Assembly: GCA_017999235.1 (NCBI GenBank)
Contig: JAGOBN010000260.1
Span: forward strand, 1 to 6,297
DNA length: 6,297 nucleotides
Direction: 5' to 3'
Source of the DNA: Anaerolineales bacterium
GTDB lineage: Bacteria; Chloroflexota; Anaerolineae; Anaerolineales; UBA6663
Numbering within the stretch: the first letter of the stretch is position 1; each line of letters starts with the position of its first letter. Both the position numbers and the translations under genes were made by a program. Below, in pieces: positions 4,394-6,297 of this stretch. The notes beneath the pieces were generated by a model. It had not been told where the DNA came from. It did no database searches and was given only the letters and a program-made list of their open reading frames with translations.

Positions 4394-5950
4394 TTGACTG
4401 CCGCCGCCCGTCCCTACCTCCTGCTCACGGTTTTCACCGCCGGCCTCACCACGCTGGCAGTGGAGCTCTCGGCCTCCCGTCTGCTTGGCAATATCTTCGG
4501 CACCAGCAACCTGGTGTGGGCCAACGTCATCGGCCTGATCCTGCTCTATCTGGCCGCCGGCTATTTCATCGGCGGCCGGTGGGCGGACCGCTCGCCGCAC
4601 CCGCGCACGTTCTACAGCCTGCTGGTGGCGGCCGCCTTTCTCTCCGGCCTGGTGCCGCTGGTGGCGCGCCCGGTCCTGCGCTTCGCGGCCGAGGCCATGG
4701 CCACGCTGGACGCGGCCGTGGCCGGCGGCTCCTTCCTGGCCGTGCTGATCTTGTTCTCGGCCCCGGTCACCCTGCTTGGCTGCGCCTCGCCCTTTGCCAT
4801 CCGCCTGGCCATCACCGACCCCGCCCAGGCCGGCCAGGTCTCCGGCCGCATCTACGCCATCTCCACCCTCGGCTCGCTGGTCGGCACGTTCGCGCCGGTG
4901 CTGGTCTTTATCCCGTGGATCGGGACCACGCGCACCTTCCTGTTCTTCGCGGGCCTGCTCTTTGCGGTGGCCTGGGGCGGGCTGTGGCAGGCCGACCGCC
5001 GGCGCGCGCTGTGGGCGCTGCTCCTGCCGGCCGTGGTGGCCGTGAGCGCTTGGTTATCGCTCTCTGGCTCGCTGCGCCCGGTGGAAGGCTTGCTGCCCGA
5101 GTCCGAAGTGGAATCCGAATACAACTTTATCCAGGTGATCCAGCGTGGCGACACGCGCTACCTGTTGTTGAATGAGGGCCAGGGCCTGCACTCGGTCTAC
5201 AACCCCCACCAGTTGGAGACGTTTGGTACCTGGGATTACTTCCTGGCGGCGCCGTTTTTCAATGACCCGCCCGCGCCCGTGGAGAGCCTGGCGGTGGTGG
5301 GCCTGGCGGCCGGCACCATCCCCAAGCAGTTCACGGCCGTGTACGGCCCGCTCCCCATTGACGGGTTCGAGATCGACGGCGCCATCGTGGAGACGGGGCG
5401 CCGTTTCTTTGCCATGACCGAGCCTAATCTGAACGTCTTCGTCCAGGACGGGCGCTGGGGGCTGGCGCACTCGCCGCGCCGGTACAGCGTCATCAGTGTG
5501 GACGCCTACCGCCTGCCGTACATCCCCTGGCACCTGACGACCAAAGAGTTCTTCCAGGAAGCGCGCGCGCACCTGACCGACACGGGCGTGCTGGTGATCA
5601 ACGTCGGCCGGACCTTCACCGACCGGCGGCTGGTGGACGCGCTGGCCGGCACCTTGCGCGCCGTCTTCCCCTCCGTCCACGCCGTGGACGTGCCGAACTC
5701 CTTCAACACCATCCTGTACGCCACGGTTCAGCCGACGCGGGCCGAAACCCTGCTCCTGAACCGGGCGCGCCTGCCCGCCGCGGCCCACCCGCTGCTGCGC
5801 AGCGTCCTGGACCGCGCGGCGCAGAACCAGCAGCCGGACCCGGCCTCGGACATCGTCTATACCGACGATTGGGCGCCGATTGAGCAGGTGACCAACGCCC
5901 TGGTGATTGATTTCTTTCTGGCCGGTCAGGTGGAGCAATTGTTCAAATAA
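4394..5950 (+). CDS. Membrane-anchored spermidine-synthase-like protein
   Basis: This 518-residue fusion has an N-terminal membrane part (about 1-225) and a C-terminal Rossmann domain of the spermidine synthase superfamily (about 240-500). Seven or so hydrophobic segments are visible, around 8-26, 38-60, 73-96, 107-136, two within 155-198, and 203-225. In the soluble part, VVGLAAGT (301-308) is the SAM-type loop, FEIDGAIVE with Glu326 is the ribose-binding acid, QDGRW with Asp352 the adenine-loop acid, and SVDAYRLPYIPWHLTTKEFF starts near 368. Against polyamine synthesis, the GGGDGG loop is not conserved, and the position of the catalytic Asp (Asp158 in E. coli SpeE, three after the strand-end Asp) holds Arg373. 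A methyltransferase or other SAM-dependent reaction at the membrane is possible; the substrate is unknown. It starts with TTG, the only sensible choice keeping the first membrane segment, and has its own promoter. Confidence 0.85.
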   Translation: MTAAARPYLLLTVFTAGLTTLAVELSASRLLGNIFGTSNLVWANVIGLILLYLAAGYFIGGRWADRSPHPRTFYSLLVAAAFLSGLVPLVARPVLRFAAEAMATLDAAVAGGSFLAVLILFSAPVTLLGCASPFAIRLAITDPAQAGQVSGRIYAISTLGSLVGTFAPVLVFIPWIGTTRTFLFFAGLLFAVAWGGLWQADRRRALWALLLPAVVAVSAWLSLSGSLRPVEGLLPESEVESEYNFIQVIQRGDTRYLLLNEGQGLHSVYNPHQLETFGTWDYFLAAPFFNDPPAPVESLAVVGLAAGTIPKQFTAVYGPLPIDGFEIDGAIVETGRRFFAMTEPNLNVFVQDGRWGLAHSPRRYSVISVDAYRLPYIPWHLTTKEFFQEARAHLTDTGVLVINVGRTFTDRRLVDALAGTLRAVFPSVHAVDVPNSFNTILYATVQPTRAETLLLNRARLPAAAHPLLRSVLDRAAQNQQPDPASDIVYTDDWAPIEQVTNALVIDFFLAGQVEQLFK

Positions 5951-5970
5951 CAGCCGGTAACCGGGCTGTT
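5949..5970 (+). terminator. Hairpin overlapping the stop codon; weak terminator candidate
   Basis: AACAGCC (5949-5955) pairs with GGCTGTT (5964-5970); GG/CC pairs (5956-5957 with 5961-5962) extend the stem past a bulged G to a TAA loop. The hairpin includes the last two bases of the stop codon. Only TTCT follows, so termination by the standard mechanism would be inefficient. Pausing or mRNA stabilisation is as likely. Confidence 0.4.
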
Positions 5971-5982
5971 CTGAGATCAGGG

Positions 5983-5988
5983 TACACT
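5983..5988 (+). promoter_or_regulatory. Possible -10 box before the DUF1461 gene
   Basis: TACACT matches the -10 consensus at 4 of 6 positions, in a GGTACACTC context similar to GGTATAATG at 4349. No -35 is evident, and the hexamer ends only 15 nt before the start codon. It is a weak candidate; read-through from the upstream gene would also serve. Confidence 0.25.
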
Positions 5989-6003
5989 CACCAAGGAATG
6001 AGC

Positions 6004-6297
6004 ATGAAGATGATGCCGGAATGGCTGGTTACCGTCTGCCGCTGGGGGTTGACCATCGGTCTGCCCGTGGCGCTGACCCTCACCAATGTGCGGCTGTTGA
6101 TGACGCCGCTGTTCCCCGATCTGGAATACGGCCTGCGCGCTTACTCCCAGGTGGATTTGTATCCGGGGCTGCGCCCGGACGGCGGCAAGCAGCCCTTCAC
6201 CCAGGCCGACCGCCTGTATTGGGCCAAACGCTCGATCGCCTACATTCTGGGCGATCCGGCCGTGGGCGCGATCGAAGCCTGGAAGTTCTCGGATGAC
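6004..6297 (+). CDS. DUF1461/TIGR01906-like integral membrane protein (N-terminal part, 3' truncated)
   Basis: Only the first 98 codons are in the window, and the frame is still open at the last base. One hydrophobic segment (about 7-33, WLVTVCRWGLTIGLPVALTL) is followed by NVRLLMTPLFPDLEYGLRAY and QADRLYWAKRSIAYILG. The pattern of a first membrane helix, then VRLL-x-P-x-F...EY, then DRLYWA, fits the DUF1461/TIGR01906 family from memory. Firmicute members include Lit, the lipoprotein intramolecular transacylase. The essential histidines of Lit would fall beyond the window end, so activity cannot be judged. AAGGA at 5993-5997 is 6 nt before ATG 6004; the in-frame ATG at 5998 directly abuts that site and is less likely, and ATGs at 6010 and 6013 are further options. 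Confidence 0.6.
   Translation, partial: MKMMPEWLVTVCRWGLTIGLPVALTLTNVRLLMTPLFPDLEYGLRAYSQVDLYPGLRPDGGKQPFTQADRLYWAKRSIAYILGDPAVGAIEAWKFSDD

Noticed and set aside
5054..5938. 294-codon open frame on the - strand inside the spermidine-synthase-like gene
   Set aside because: Composition (Val, Gly, Arg, Gln rich) and full overlap with a recognised protein show it is a shadow frame.
6021..6296. 91-codon + strand frame at the window end
   Set aside because: Its Arg/Gly/Pro-rich translation has no family features; the frame starting at 6004 has a ribosome site, a membrane helix and a family pattern, and is open to the window end.

Overview
The window is GC-rich bacterial DNA, and every gene lies on the + strand. 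It carries the 3' part of a SUF iron-sulfur cluster assembly locus followed by two unrelated membrane-protein genes. Several traits point to Chloroflexota (an Anaerolineae-like genome): SufS paired with SufU rather than SufE, a Rieske ferredoxin and a CysA-like rhodanese among the suf genes, a fused membrane/spermidine-synthase-like protein, and a DUF1461 gene. This assignment rests on gene content and style, not on a marker gene.

Layout. 1-613: C-terminal half of SufD, cut by the window start. 614-902: an extended -10 promoter and a small unknown protein whose start is in doubt. 922-1770: a two-domain thiosulfate sulfurtransferase. 1815-2240: a first SufU-type scaffold, overlapping by 8 nt the cysteine desulfurase SufS at 2233-3471. 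3472-3551: an array of eleven degenerate heptanucleotides that changes strand in the middle. 3552-3947: a second SufU. 3949-3968: a perfect 20-bp palindrome. 3983-4330: a Rieske [2Fe-2S] ferredoxin-like protein. 4351-4356: a TATAAT promoter element. 4394-5950: a membrane-anchored spermidine-synthase-like protein. 6004-end: a DUF1461/TIGR01906 membrane protein, cut by the window end.

How the genes work together. SufS takes sulfur from cysteine as a persulfide. SufU, a zinc protein in characterised Gram-positive systems, accepts it. SufD works with SufB and SufC (presumably upstream, not in view) as the scaffold on which clusters are built. The rhodanese could feed sulfane sulfur from thiosulfate into the same pathway, and the Rieske protein is a possible client or electron carrier; both roles are inferred from position.

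The most unusual points are: two diverged SufU paralogs (about 46% identical by hand count) on either side of one SufS; a shared compact form of both, with IscU-like spacing but SufU-like residues; the strand-switching heptad array that holds both a perfect Shine-Dalgarno match and its complement directly before the second sufU; and a small conserved-looking protein with its own promoter inside the locus. I found no RNA gene, CRISPR array, insertion sequence or origin.
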